NCBI GenBank assembly: GCA_963762965.1
Contig: CAVXME010000001.1
Location: 930,001-994,000, forward strand
Reading direction: 5' to 3'
Length of the DNA stretch: 64,000 nt
Source of the DNA: DATBAX01 sp963762965
GTDB taxonomy: Bacteria; Acidobacteriota; Terriglobia; Terriglobales; Acidobacteriaceae
Positions 32,418 to 40,981 of the stretch are shown here, piece by piece. How positions within the stretch are numbered: position 1 is the stretch's first letter; every line of letters begins with the position of its first letter. A program made the position numbers and the translations under genes. The notes beneath the pieces were generated by a model, which saw nothing but the letters and a program-made list of their open reading frames with translations, ran no database searches and was not told the DNA's origin.

Positions 32418-33310
32418 ACCCCACGTCCTCGAAGCCCGCCGCCGAACCGAGGCTTGCGCCTCCAAGCACCCACCTGATTCAAATTCGCGACCTGATTTAT
32501 CAAGTTGCAGGCATCTTCCAAGCCGACAACAAGCTTCGCCTATTGGAAGAGCGCTGTTCCAAGCGAATGCAGGTCCTGGGGGTAACCACGTTGGGGGATT
32601 ACTACGCATGCCTCACCATCAAGCCGATTCGACAGGCCGAACTCATCAGCCTTCTGAATGAAATTACCATCGGCGAAACCTGTTTTTTCAGGAACCAGCC
32701 CCAGTTGGACGCCCTCCGCAATGTCGTTCTGGCTCGCATCGTCGCAGCCGGAGGTGAAATGTCTTTCCGCCGCTTGAAGATATGGAGCGCCGGGTGCTCC
32801 ACCGGTGAAGAACCTTACACCTTGAGTATGATCCTGCTGGAAGAAATGGCCGGAACATTGAAAGGACGCACCTTCGAGATTCTCGCCACCGACTTAAACG
32901 AACGCTCCGTAGCTCACGCCAAGCAGGGCATCTATGGCGATTACAGCACGCGAAATCTCACTCCCTATTTCAAGCAGAAATACTTCAGCACGCGGCCGGA
33001 AGGCTTGCTGGTCAATGCCGAGGTCAAGGCCCGAGTGCATATCCAGCGGGTCAATATGCGCGATGATGCCGGCATGGCGGCTTTGAAGGATGTCGACTTG
33101 ATCCTGTGTTGCAACGTTTTGATCTACTTTGATGTGCCCTCCAAACAGCGCGTGATCCAGCATTTCTACAACAACCTACTCCCTCATGGATACCTGTTCC
33201 TGGGGCATTCCGAGTCTCTGTACGGGGTCAATGAAGACTTTCGGCTGGTGCACTTGCCCTCCGCCACTGCGTACGTGAAGGCGGCAAACAGCAGATCCCA
33301 GGCCAGTTGA
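32414..33310 (+). CDS. cheR: Chemotaxis protein methyltransferase CheR
   Basis: The 298-residue enzyme adds methyl groups from S-adenosylmethionine to receptor glutamates. It has an N-terminal helical domain (RDLIYQVAGIFQADNKLRLL). The SAM fold includes LKIWSAGCSTGEEPYTLSMI, ILATDLNERSVAHAKQGIY and VDLILCCNVLIYFD. The ATG at 32414 overlaps the restored cheA stop in an ATGA arrangement, which is why this start is chosen. Because of the cheA frameshift the same frame is open all the way back into cheA, so automatic callers would merge the two. Confidence 0.92.
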   Translation: MNPTSSKPAAEPRLAPPSTHLIQIRDLIYQVAGIFQADNKLRLLEERCSKRMQVLGVTTLGDYYACLTIKPIRQAELISLLNEITIGETCFFRNQPQLDALRNVVLARIVAAGGEMSFRRLKIWSAGCSTGEEPYTLSMILLEEMAGTLKGRTFEILATDLNERSVAHAKQGIYGDYSTRNLTPYFKQKYFSTRPEGLLVNAEVKARVHIQRVNMRDDAGMAALKDVDLILCCNVLIYFDVPSKQRVIQHFYNNLLPHGYLFLGHSESLYGVNEDFRLVHLPSATAYVKAANSRSQAS

Positions 33311-33313
33311 GAT

Positions 33314-34210
33314 ATGAGCGACCGACTCCAAAACGCGTTGCAGAAGCGACTCTCCGACATCGATCGGATGCCCACGATCCCGGCCGTGCTGGCTCCTTTG
33401 CTCCGCTACCTGGAACAACCGCTGGACGGTCTCGAAACTCAGCAGGTTGTGGACCTGATCTCACAGGACAAATCCCTGGCGGCACAGTGCCTGCACATGG
33501 CCAATTCCCCCATCTTTGGCCGGCAGACGGTCGACAATGTCCATGGCGCCGTGGTCGCACTCGGCATGCAGCGAATGCGTGACATCGCTTTGTCCTGTTC
33601 CGTGCTGACCTTGTTGCCTAAAGGCAAAAGTGATATCGACCCGGTGGTGTTCTGGGAGCATTCCCTGGGCTGCGCTCTCGTCTGCCGCCAGTTCGCGCGC
33701 AAGATTGGGTTTCCTGATCCTGGCAAAGCTTATCTTGGCGGTTTGCTCCACGACATTGGCATCGTGGCTCATCTTTGGATCATCCCTCACGAATACCAGG
33801 CAACCCTTCGCCTGGCCCAAGCGGAACACATCGCGTTGCATGAAGCCGAGCAGAGGTCGCTGGGTTTTACACACTGCGATACGGGCAGGATCGTTGCCGA
33901 ACGATGGCAACTCACCCCCGAACTCGTCGCAGTGATCGCCTGTCATCACGACCCACCCAGTGCAGCTGCACATCGTGATCTGGTGGCACTGGTGGCTCTG
34001 AGCGACTTGCTTTGCCGCATATGGGGACTGGGCTACGGATACATCGAAGAACGCCAAGTCAACTTTGTCGAAGAACCGGCTTTTTATCTCTTGCTCCAGG
34101 AATGCCCTTCTCTTCAAACCCTCGACTGGGAGCGTTTCACTTTTGAGCTCGAAGCCTATATGGAGGAGGTCCACCGTTTGGTTGGGGTCCTCTATCGCGC
34201 GCCCCAATGA
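33314..34210 (+). CDS. HDOD-domain protein in the chemotaxis operon
   Basis: The 298-residue product matches the HDOD family: MPTIPAVLAPLLRYLEQP at the start, QDKSLAAQCLHMANSPIFGR, then ALGMQRMRDIALSCSV. A histidine/aspartate region with YLGGLLHDIGIVAH (an HD pair as in HD-domain hydrolases) follows, then AVIACHHDPPSAAAH. HDOD proteins usually act in signalling rather than as proven phosphodiesterases; here several metal-ligand positions (HD, HH) are retained, so activity cannot be excluded. It starts three bases after cheR and overlaps cheB by four bases. Confidence 0.85.
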   Translation: MSDRLQNALQKRLSDIDRMPTIPAVLAPLLRYLEQPLDGLETQQVVDLISQDKSLAAQCLHMANSPIFGRQTVDNVHGAVVALGMQRMRDIALSCSVLTLLPKGKSDIDPVVFWEHSLGCALVCRQFARKIGFPDPGKAYLGGLLHDIGIVAHLWIIPHEYQATLRLAQAEHIALHEAEQRSLGFTHCDTGRIVAERWQLTPELVAVIACHHDPPSAAAHRDLVALVALSDLLCRIWGLGYGYIEERQVNFVEEPAFYLLLQECPSLQTLDWERFTFELEAYMEEVHRLVGVLYRAPQ

Positions 34211-35295
34211 ATAACGGAAACGACAACTGGCGGTTGATTCGGGTACTGGTGGCCGACGACAGCGCTTTCATGCGGACCGCGCTCACCCGCATGATCGAGT
34301 CAGACTCATCTCTCCGGGTGAGTGGCACGGCGCAGACTGGTCTGGAGGCACTGGAAAAAATCTATTCGCTGCAACCCGACGTAGTCACGCTGGACGTGGA
34401 AATGCCCGGTCTCAACGGCCTTGAAACCCTTACCAGGATCATGCGCGATTATCCCCGTCCCGTGATCATGGTCAGTTCGCTGACCCAGGAAGGTGCGGAA
34501 ACCACATTGGAAGCGTTGTCCATGGGCGCGTTCGATTACGTATCCAAACAGCAGTCTTTCGTTTCCCTCGACATTGTGAAAATCCAGGCCGACTTGATTG
34601 CCAAGATCAAGGCCGCGGCAAAAAGTGGACGCCATCGATCGGCGCCTCTTCCCGCTGAACCAGCCGCGTGCATACCCGTCGCCCCCGCCCGGAGCTCATC
34701 CCACATTGCATCGCGCGTGGTCGCAATGGGCACTTCCACGGGTGGCCCCAAGGCTTTGCAGGAAATCCTGCCACTGTTACCTGCCGATCTGCCTGTGGGC
34801 GTGCTGATCGTGCAGCATATGCCCAAGGGATTCACCGGGCCCTTTGCCCGGCGGCTCGATAGTCTATGCCATGTCTCGGTACGAGAAGCTACGCATGATG
34901 AATGTATTGAACCGGGTGTGGTTTATATCGCTCCCGCAGGGCGCCACATGACGGTCACGCGCCAATCGCTATCGAAAGTTGCCATTTGCATTTCGGAATT
35001 TCCTGCCGGCACGCTCCATACTCCATCTGTGGACGTAATGATGATATCCGTGGCAGAAGTATTTCATTCCCTTTCGATGGGCATCATCATGACCGGGATG
35101 GGGGCGGATGGGTTAGAAGGTATGCGCGCCATCACGCGCGAAGGTGGCCTGACCGTGGGCCAGGACGAAGCCAGCTGCTCAGTCTATGGCATGCCTCGCT
35201 CCTGCGCAGAGATGGGCCTGGTCCAGAGAGTGGTGCCCTTGCCCCAGATCCCGCAGCAGATTCTACAGGCCACCAACTACCATCACGCGGAATAA
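34207..35295 (+). CDS. cheB: Chemotaxis methylesterase/glutamine deamidase CheB
   Basis: CheB removes receptor methyl groups when phosphorylated by CheA. The receiver domain has VLVADDSAFMRTALTRMI with phospho-accepting Asp63 (TLDVEMPGLNGL). After a linker with Ala/Pro (residues 135-165) the esterase domain has Ser177 in VAMGTSTGGPKALQEIL, His204 in IVQHMPKGFT and Asp301 in MTGMGADGLEGM, the expected Ser-His-Asp triad. Length 362 is normal. The ATG overlaps the HDOD gene's stop. Confidence 0.95.
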   Translation: MNNGNDNWRLIRVLVADDSAFMRTALTRMIESDSSLRVSGTAQTGLEALEKIYSLQPDVVTLDVEMPGLNGLETLTRIMRDYPRPVIMVSSLTQEGAETTLEALSMGAFDYVSKQQSFVSLDIVKIQADLIAKIKAAAKSGRHRSAPLPAEPAACIPVAPARSSSHIASRVVAMGTSTGGPKALQEILPLLPADLPVGVLIVQHMPKGFTGPFARRLDSLCHVSVREATHDECIEPGVVYIAPAGRHMTVTRQSLSKVAICISEFPAGTLHTPSVDVMMISVAEVFHSLSMGIIMTGMGADGLEGMRAITREGGLTVGQDEASCSVYGMPRSCAEMGLVQRVVPLPQIPQQILQATNYHHAE

Positions 35296-35302
35296 ACTGG
35301 GC

Positions 35303-35767
35303 TCACCGCCTGACTTCGTCCTCCTCGCTGGTTCTAATTTTTTCGCTCTTATGCAGGACTCGACTGATTTTCCCCATCAATGATTCGGTCGAGAACGGTT
35401 TGTGCAAGTACAACCCCTCCTGCTTATGAAGTCCGCTCTGGGTGACTGCATTTTCCGGGTAGCCAGACATGAAGATGATCTTCAACCCTGGATACACTGA
35501 ACGGAGATCATTGGCCAGAGTAAGCCCGTCGCGGTCTGGCAACACTACATCGGTCAGCAGGAGTTCTATCCCATTCTCACAGCGCCGAAATTTGCGCTTG
35601 GCTTCAGCAGCATTGCAGGTCGACAGGACCCGGTAACCCGCGGATTGCAGGACCTTGCCCGTCACCTCGCGCACAAAGCCCTCATCCTCCACCAGCAGAA
35701 TGGTCAACGGCTTCGGTGGTTCGAAGCTCATCGGTTTGGCTGCGATTACGGGATCTTCCAGCAACAT
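35303..35767 (-). CDS. Single-domain response regulator (CheY-like receiver)
   Basis: A receiver domain with no output module. Acidic pair in LTILLVEDEGFVREVTGKVL, phospho-accepting Asp in LLLTDVVLPDRDGLTLAND, the conserved Ser/Thr region IIFMSGYPENAV, and Lys in YLHKPFSTESLMGKI. The Arg/Glu-rich tail is short. The start is uncertain: an ATG at 35767, an ATG at 35731 (MSFEPPKP, the best domain boundary) and a GTG at 35839 are in frame and none has a well-spaced ribosome site. It converges on cheB. It may be the CheY of this pathway or a separate regulator. Confidence 0.82.
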   Translation of the reverse strand: MLLEDPVIAAKPMSFEPPKPLTILLVEDEGFVREVTGKVLQSAGYRVLSTCNAAEAKRKFRRCENGIELLLTDVVLPDRDGLTLANDLRSVYPGLKIIFMSGYPENAVTQSGLHKQEGLYLHKPFSTESLMGKISRVLHKSEKIRTSEEDEVRR

Positions 35768-36018
35768 TTCCTGGCGCACAGTCACACCTCGAACAACTAT
35801 CCAAGCAAACGCGTATCCAAACCAAGCTGCGAGTTCCACTATCCATGTTGTCCTCTGAAAACAATGACTTAATCACTGGTGAGCAGAACGGATTCCCGCC
35901 ACAAGTAAACATCCAGAAGAAGCGAGAGAATCGTTTCGGGAAAATATCGGGGAATTGGCGGGAATTTGTCCTAAATCGGCAAATCGTCTGGCGACGACCC
36001 ATCCCCTCTAATCAAAAA

Positions 36019-38619
36019 TCAATGCGGCCGCGTGAGCAGAGTTTGATAGGGATCAAGTACGACCTTATGTGTGCCCGCTGGAGCCGTCAAATGAAATTGG
36101 GTTTCCGGGCCGTCTGCAAACACCCGCCCCAGTAACACGTTCTTCCCGGAGACCGAAGCGTACACCGGAACGGCCGTCACCAAATCGTCGGGCGCCGATT
36201 TCTGAAGAATGGTCCCTGTGACCGTTGTTGAGTCCGCTTTGTTGGCATACTTCACGTCGTGCAATTCAAAACTCGGAATCCATGTACCGTTCACCCATCC
36301 CTGGTAAAACCAATCCAGAGATTTCCGCCCCTCATACCACAAAGAAGGAGGCAACTCCTCTTCGAAGACCTCGAAAAGCTGCTGGGTCGTTACCGCCTTC
36401 CCCTGGTACCGCTCTCTGAACTTTCGTAGCGCGCGGACAAAAGGCTCATCCGGAGGTTGCGCGCTCCGCCCAACCCGGCCCCGGGCACCGGTCTTCAGTT
36501 CGGCGTCGCGTATCATGTAACGCAGCATATGGAAAAGCCACGTGCCTCGGCCATAACTGATGGCCTCATAACCGGCGGGAAATTGGGAACAGGAAAGCCG
36601 GCTCCCGAATGTCACGGGCCCCGCTTCCATTAACGGCACCCCGACTTTGTTTTTCTGCAAAAGGTCGTCGCGATATTTGTCCAGGGCCAGGTGAAATCGC
36701 GGCTGATCTTCTGACTCCAGCATCATCAGAGAACTGTAATTGGCTAGAGCTTCCATCATCCATTGATCGTGATAGTTGCTCCAGGTAACCAGATCTCCCC
36801 ACCATTGATGCGCCGTCTCATGGGCGATGACTTGGTCGCTGAGCGTTTCATCCGCCGCACTCATATGTAATTGAGATTTTTCCTCGGTCGTCAGAAACGA
36901 AAAACTGGATAGATAGATGAGCCCCGGCCAGCCCTGGCTCGCCATTCCCGGCATTTGCGTCAAGGCCAAACCGCTGTAGGGAAACGGTCCAAAACGACGG
37001 GCAAAAAAATCAATGGCACGGGCCGACCGGTCGGCCACCAATTGCGCATTGCGGAGCGGAGAAGGTGGGAGCGATGCAGACGGCAAAGGCTTGAGACGAA
37101 TGTCAGGACGTCCTGAAACCTCCGGAACCTCTTCAACGACCTCCGGTGCGGGGAACGTACGTTCCATTCCTGAACCGGCATAGGCTTCCACCGAGACGGA
37201 CCCTGTCCGGGCCTGCACACGCGTGTACTTGCCCAGATTGAACCCCGCCAGCGGCATGGGACGTTCTGAAACCCAGCGCGTTACCTGTTCTTCCGACGGT
37301 ACGCCAGCTGCCGGAGTCGAACTTTCTGCCTCTTGCGGCATCTCCTGCCGTTTGCCCGTGGCCAGCAACGTCCACCCCGCCGGGTAGTGGAATTCCAGAT
37401 CGAAATTCGACATCGAAATTCCCCGGTTCGGATACCAGATGCCGCGGGCGCCCACATACATCAAGCCTCCGCCCGCATCCGCCAGCACCGGGCCTCCATA
37501 AACGAAGCGCAGTTCCATTCGCTGCCCGGGGCGCAGCGGCTCGGGAAAAATCACAGCCACCAGATCGTTCCCCCGGCGTGCCAACCGCGTACCTTCAACC
37601 GCCGGGTTGTGAATAAATTCCACCGGATGTCCGTCGGCTTCCACCGACTGAATCTGCAAGAATCTCGACAGCTCAAATAACAGAGCGCGGCGTCCTCCCT
37701 GGAGCACATTTAGCTGCAAGGTGGCCTCGGCATGGACGTCGGTTGGCGGCTTTATTTCAGTCGTAATCTTGTAGTGGGATACATCAATGATGTCGCCAGC
37801 ACTTCCGGGCTCCAAGGTTCCGTTCCTGGACTGGGAACTTGGCTTGGCTTTTCTGGGAGAAAACGATGTCCAGACGTCGTAATAATTCTCCCCGGCAACC
37901 GCTTTCAGTTGGCCTGCCCAGATTTGCTCTTGCGCCGCCGCATCGAAATAAACATCGAATGCCCCCAGTTTGGGGTTCTCCATCCGGGCATGCAGCATGC
38001 GATCGTTGGTTACAGATGGCTCAATGGAGGCGGGTGGCCCACCTTCCGGACCGGGAAGGAACCGGCTGAAACTTATCAGAAGTTCAAGAGCATCTTCTTC
38101 CGCCAGATTTCGAGCGGCGGGGTTCCATTGGGTAATAAATTCCTCCGTGTTTTCGCCCGGTCTGAGTAGAGGCTGCAAGTCGCGAAAGGTATCGTCATTG
38201 AAGCGAAAATAGGCGGTGACAAACTTTTCCTCCAGAATGGCCGCATCCGTGAATAGCGTCATGGATCCGCGCTCGGCCCGGTCCGGCGGCATGAGCAGCA
38301 CTTCTCCGTCGCCTTCGAAAAACGCGCCAGTGACCCGTCCGGCCACGTCTTCGGTGAAGGCGATGGTGCCATCGTTCAAGGTGATATGCAGGGCTGCGCG
38401 ATCGAGAGAAGCATCCCGTATGCGATACACGCGCGATTTGTCGAGACCCACGCTGCGCAACTGCAAATACAGCGCTTCGGCCGGGCCGCTGTGAAGTTCC
38501 GGCTTCCCTTCGACGACGCTAAGCGGCGTCGCGCCAACCGCCTGCCCCCAGCCCTGGGCCATCGCGGCGCTTGCCAGGAGCAAAGGCATTAGTGCTAGCA
38601 GACGTCGAATGGTACCCAT
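36019..38619 (-). CDS. Exported M1-family (gluzincin) aminopeptidase-like protein
   Basis: The 866-residue protein has a signal peptide (RRLLALMPLLLASAAMAQ). An N-terminal region of about 300 residues matches nothing I recognise. A beta-domain follows, then a catalytic domain with HETAHQWWGD (zinc-binding HExxH, about residue 597). About 20 residues on, EALANYSSLMMLE supplies the third ligand Glu, and a Tyr/Gly motif (YEAISYGRGTWLFHML) follows. This is the M1 arrangement. The ATG at 38619 begins the signal peptide and is preceded by AAGGT; the frame is open to 38778. Likely a periplasmic or outer-membrane peptidase. The neighbouring gene diverges 49 bases away. Confidence 0.82.
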   Translation of the reverse strand: MGTIRRLLALMPLLLASAAMAQGWGQAVGATPLSVVEGKPELHSGPAEALYLQLRSVGLDKSRVYRIRDASLDRAALHITLNDGTIAFTEDVAGRVTGAFFEGDGEVLLMPPDRAERGSMTLFTDAAILEEKFVTAYFRFNDDTFRDLQPLLRPGENTEEFITQWNPAARNLAEEDALELLISFSRFLPGPEGGPPASIEPSVTNDRMLHARMENPKLGAFDVYFDAAAQEQIWAGQLKAVAGENYYDVWTSFSPRKAKPSSQSRNGTLEPGSAGDIIDVSHYKITTEIKPPTDVHAEATLQLNVLQGGRRALLFELSRFLQIQSVEADGHPVEFIHNPAVEGTRLARRGNDLVAVIFPEPLRPGQRMELRFVYGGPVLADAGGGLMYVGARGIWYPNRGISMSNFDLEFHYPAGWTLLATGKRQEMPQEAESSTPAAGVPSEEQVTRWVSERPMPLAGFNLGKYTRVQARTGSVSVEAYAGSGMERTFPAPEVVEEVPEVSGRPDIRLKPLPSASLPPSPLRNAQLVADRSARAIDFFARRFGPFPYSGLALTQMPGMASQGWPGLIYLSSFSFLTTEEKSQLHMSAADETLSDQVIAHETAHQWWGDLVTWSNYHDQWMMEALANYSSLMMLESEDQPRFHLALDKYRDDLLQKNKVGVPLMEAGPVTFGSRLSCSQFPAGYEAISYGRGTWLFHMLRYMIRDAELKTGARGRVGRSAQPPDEPFVRALRKFRERYQGKAVTTQQLFEVFEEELPPSLWYEGRKSLDWFYQGWVNGTWIPSFELHDVKYANKADSTTVTGTILQKSAPDDLVTAVPVYASVSGKNVLLGRVFADGPETQFHLTAPAGTHKVVLDPYQTLLTRPH

Positions 38620-38668
38620 TACCTTGGTCACCTGCGGGCCCGTCCTTGGTGCCCTAGAATGCGCTATA

Positions 38669-40120
38669 GTGCGGGCCTCAGTCATCATCTTATTCTTCTG
38701 GTCGATTTCTTTCTTCTCGATCATTGCCGCCGGGCGGGCATCGGCGGAGGTCATCCATCTGAAGAACGGACGCACCATCTGGGCCGACCATGTCCACGAA
38801 AATGGACCTCACCTCGAATACGATATCGGCGACAACTCCTACGCCATCCCCAAGTCGACGGTCGACCACGTTGAGGTTGGAGGCATTGCTCCCGCAGTCG
38901 GCTCGTCCGGAACCGGTAAAGACTTGCACGATGTCCCCGCATTCGAACCCGGCGCCAGTCTCCGGGAAGACCTGAAGAACATTTCCGAACTCACTGACAA
39001 GGTCATCCACGCCGGCGGCGTCGATACCAACGCACTCACTGACCTTGAGCACGAAGGAAATACCAGCCGGACCGCGGCCGCCTACTACATTGCGGGCAAG
39101 CATGAATTCGATCACCAGAATTTCAGCCAGTCCCGCAGTTATTTTGAAACGGCTCTACGCTTCGATCCGGACAACCCGGCGATCCTTAATTATTACGCAG
39201 CGCTACTGGTTCGCACCGGCAACGCGGCCGAAGCTCTGCCTCAGGCCGAGCACGCCGCTCGGCTGGCGCCCGACTCGCCGGACGCGCTTGCCGTCCTGGG
39301 ATATGCGCAGTTCGCCACCGATCACAATACGGAAGCCATACGCACCTGGAAGCACTCTCTGGAACTTCGCCCCGACACCACGATTCAGCAATTCCTGGCC
39401 AAAGCCGAGCGGGAAGCCAACGCCGAAGCCGATTACTCGCAACGCGAAAGCAATCATTTTACGCTGCGTTACGAAGGCAAGCAGACGTCTGAATCGCTTC
39501 GCGGCCAAATCATCGCCACGCTGGAATCCGAATACGACGATCTGGTGCGTGAACTGGGCATTGCTCCTCGCAGCAGTATTTCTGTCGTGCTCTACACCGA
39601 TCAGGCATTTTTTGACGTCACGCAGGCGCCCTCGTGGACCGGCGCTGTCAACGACGGCAAGCTGCGGATCCCGGTGCAGGGCCTGAATTCTGTTACGCCC
39701 GACCTGGCACGCGTGCTGAAACACGAACTGGCGCACTCCTTTATCAATCAACTCTCCGCCGGGCGTTGCCCGCAGTGGTTGAATGAGGGAATCGCTCAGG
39801 AAGTGGAACCAAAATCGCTCTCCTCGAACGGACGCCGGTTGGCGGAACTCTACCAGACGGAACATGAAATTCCCTTCAACGCCATGGAAGGCAGCTTCAT
39901 GCGGTTCTCCGGGATGGAAGCGGCGCTGGCTTACGATGAATCTCTCGCCGCCGTACAGTACATCAACGACACCTACGGCATGAGTGACTTGCAGCGCATT
40001 CTGGAAAGGCTGGGACAGGGCAGCTCCACCGAAGCCGCCCTTCGCGCCACCATCCACTCCGACTACCGCCAGTTGGACGAAGAAGTCGGGAAATATCTCA
40101 TCAGCAAGTACGGCAATTAG
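38669..40120 (+). CDS. Exported TPR protein with peptidase-MA-like metalloprotease domain
   Basis: The product (483 residues from the GTG at 38669) has a signal peptide (ASVIILFFWSISFFSIIAAG) and a short N-terminal domain with AEVIHLKNGRTIWADHV. Two or three TPR units follow (AAYYIAGKHEFDHQNFSQSR, NPAILNYYAALLVRTGNAAE). The C-terminal peptidase-MA-like domain has HELAHSFINQ (HExxH at about residue 352), then CPQWLNEGIAQEVEP with the third ligand Glu. An upstream ATG at 38609 is in frame but overlaps the divergent M1 gene's start. The substrate is unknown. Confidence 0.8.
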   Translation: MRASVIILFFWSISFFSIIAAGRASAEVIHLKNGRTIWADHVHENGPHLEYDIGDNSYAIPKSTVDHVEVGGIAPAVGSSGTGKDLHDVPAFEPGASLREDLKNISELTDKVIHAGGVDTNALTDLEHEGNTSRTAAAYYIAGKHEFDHQNFSQSRSYFETALRFDPDNPAILNYYAALLVRTGNAAEALPQAEHAARLAPDSPDALAVLGYAQFATDHNTEAIRTWKHSLELRPDTTIQQFLAKAEREANAEADYSQRESNHFTLRYEGKQTSESLRGQIIATLESEYDDLVRELGIAPRSSISVVLYTDQAFFDVTQAPSWTGAVNDGKLRIPVQGLNSVTPDLARVLKHELAHSFINQLSAGRCPQWLNEGIAQEVEPKSLSSNGRRLAELYQTEHEIPFNAMEGSFMRFSGMEAALAYDESLAAVQYINDTYGMSDLQRILERLGQGSSTEAALRATIHSDYRQLDEEVGKYLISKYGN

Positions 40121-40183
40121 CCTCAGCCCGCACTTTCGTGCGTGCGCGTTTGATCCCGAGGGCTTGGCGCTCCCCGGCCATCC

Positions 40184-40975
40184 ATGCTACCTTCGCCATC
40201 TACAGGCCTCATGGTCCCTCTGTTCCATTCCGCGAAATCTCCCAAGCCCACCCGCCATCCCCTATCTGCCACTGTGCCTGAGCTGGGAAATGCCGATTTG
40301 GCTGCGGTTTACTACGGGCAGCGCATGGGCGGGGATTTCTATGATTTTATCCGCGTGGCGCCGAACCGGATACTGTTCGGCCTGCTGGACGTCGCCGGCC
40401 GTTTTGAAGAGAACTGCGAGATCATTTCTTCCACGCAAGAAGTTTTTCGCACTCGTGGGACCGAGCTGTTTGCCGGCGAGGACATCAACGAAGCTGAGGC
40501 CATGACCGAGCTGTGCCTTGAGCTCAATCGCACTATCCTCAACAAATGTGGGGTGCGCTCCTGTCCTGCTTTTGCCGGCTGCTACAACGAAGACCTTGGG
40601 GTGATGTGCTACTTCAACGCCGGTCATACTCCAGGGCTGGTGCGCGATGGCAAAGGAGTTGTCGAACTGCCGGCAACCGGCCTGCCGCTGGGGCTCTTTT
40701 CGCATGCAACCACCGATGCTCCCATGGTGGCGATGGAACCCGGCGCGGTCCTGCTGCTGGCTTCCCGTGGAATCGTGGAAGCAAAATGCAAGGGTGAAGA
40801 AATGGGTTTGCCGAGATTAAAGGAAATTTTTCAGGATACGACCGCCGCCAGCGCGAAAGAACATTGCCTGACCGTCCTCGACCAGGTCCAGGAGTTCATG
40901 TGCACGCCACCAACCCATGATGACGTGACTGCCTTGGCCCTGCTTCGTTCCAATAAAAATAAAGAAGAACGGTAG
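40184..40975 (+). CDS. SpoIIE/PP2C-type serine phosphatase
   Basis: The 263-residue cytoplasmic protein consists of one RsbU/SpoIIE-type PP2C phosphatase domain. Metal-binding motifs are visible: GQRMGGDFYDFIRVAPNR, FGLLDVAGRFEENCEI, YFNAGHTPGLVRDGKG with PATGLPLGLF, and CTPPTHDDVTALALLRS at the end. In place of the usual DVSGHG/DVSGKG there is DVAGRFE. Such enzymes dephosphorylate anti-sigma-factor antagonists; a STAS protein is encoded at 47753, which could be a partner, though nothing shows it. There is no sensor domain. It ends six bases before the convergent M49-like gene. Confidence 0.85.
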   Translation: MLPSPSTGLMVPLFHSAKSPKPTRHPLSATVPELGNADLAAVYYGQRMGGDFYDFIRVAPNRILFGLLDVAGRFEENCEIISSTQEVFRTRGTELFAGEDINEAEAMTELCLELNRTILNKCGVRSCPAFAGCYNEDLGVMCYFNAGHTPGLVRDGKGVVELPATGLPLGLFSHATTDAPMVAMEPGAVLLLASRGIVEAKCKGEEMGLPRLKEIFQDTTAASAKEHCLTVLDQVQEFMCTPPTHDDVTALALLRSNKNKEER

Positions 40976-40981
40976 ATAATC

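Noticed and set aside
35682..36002. 106-codon minus-strand frame overlapping the receiver gene's start, with a good ribosome site
   Set aside because: Its product has no recognisable domain and it runs out of frame into the receiver domain; it remains possible as a short upstream peptide but is not supported.
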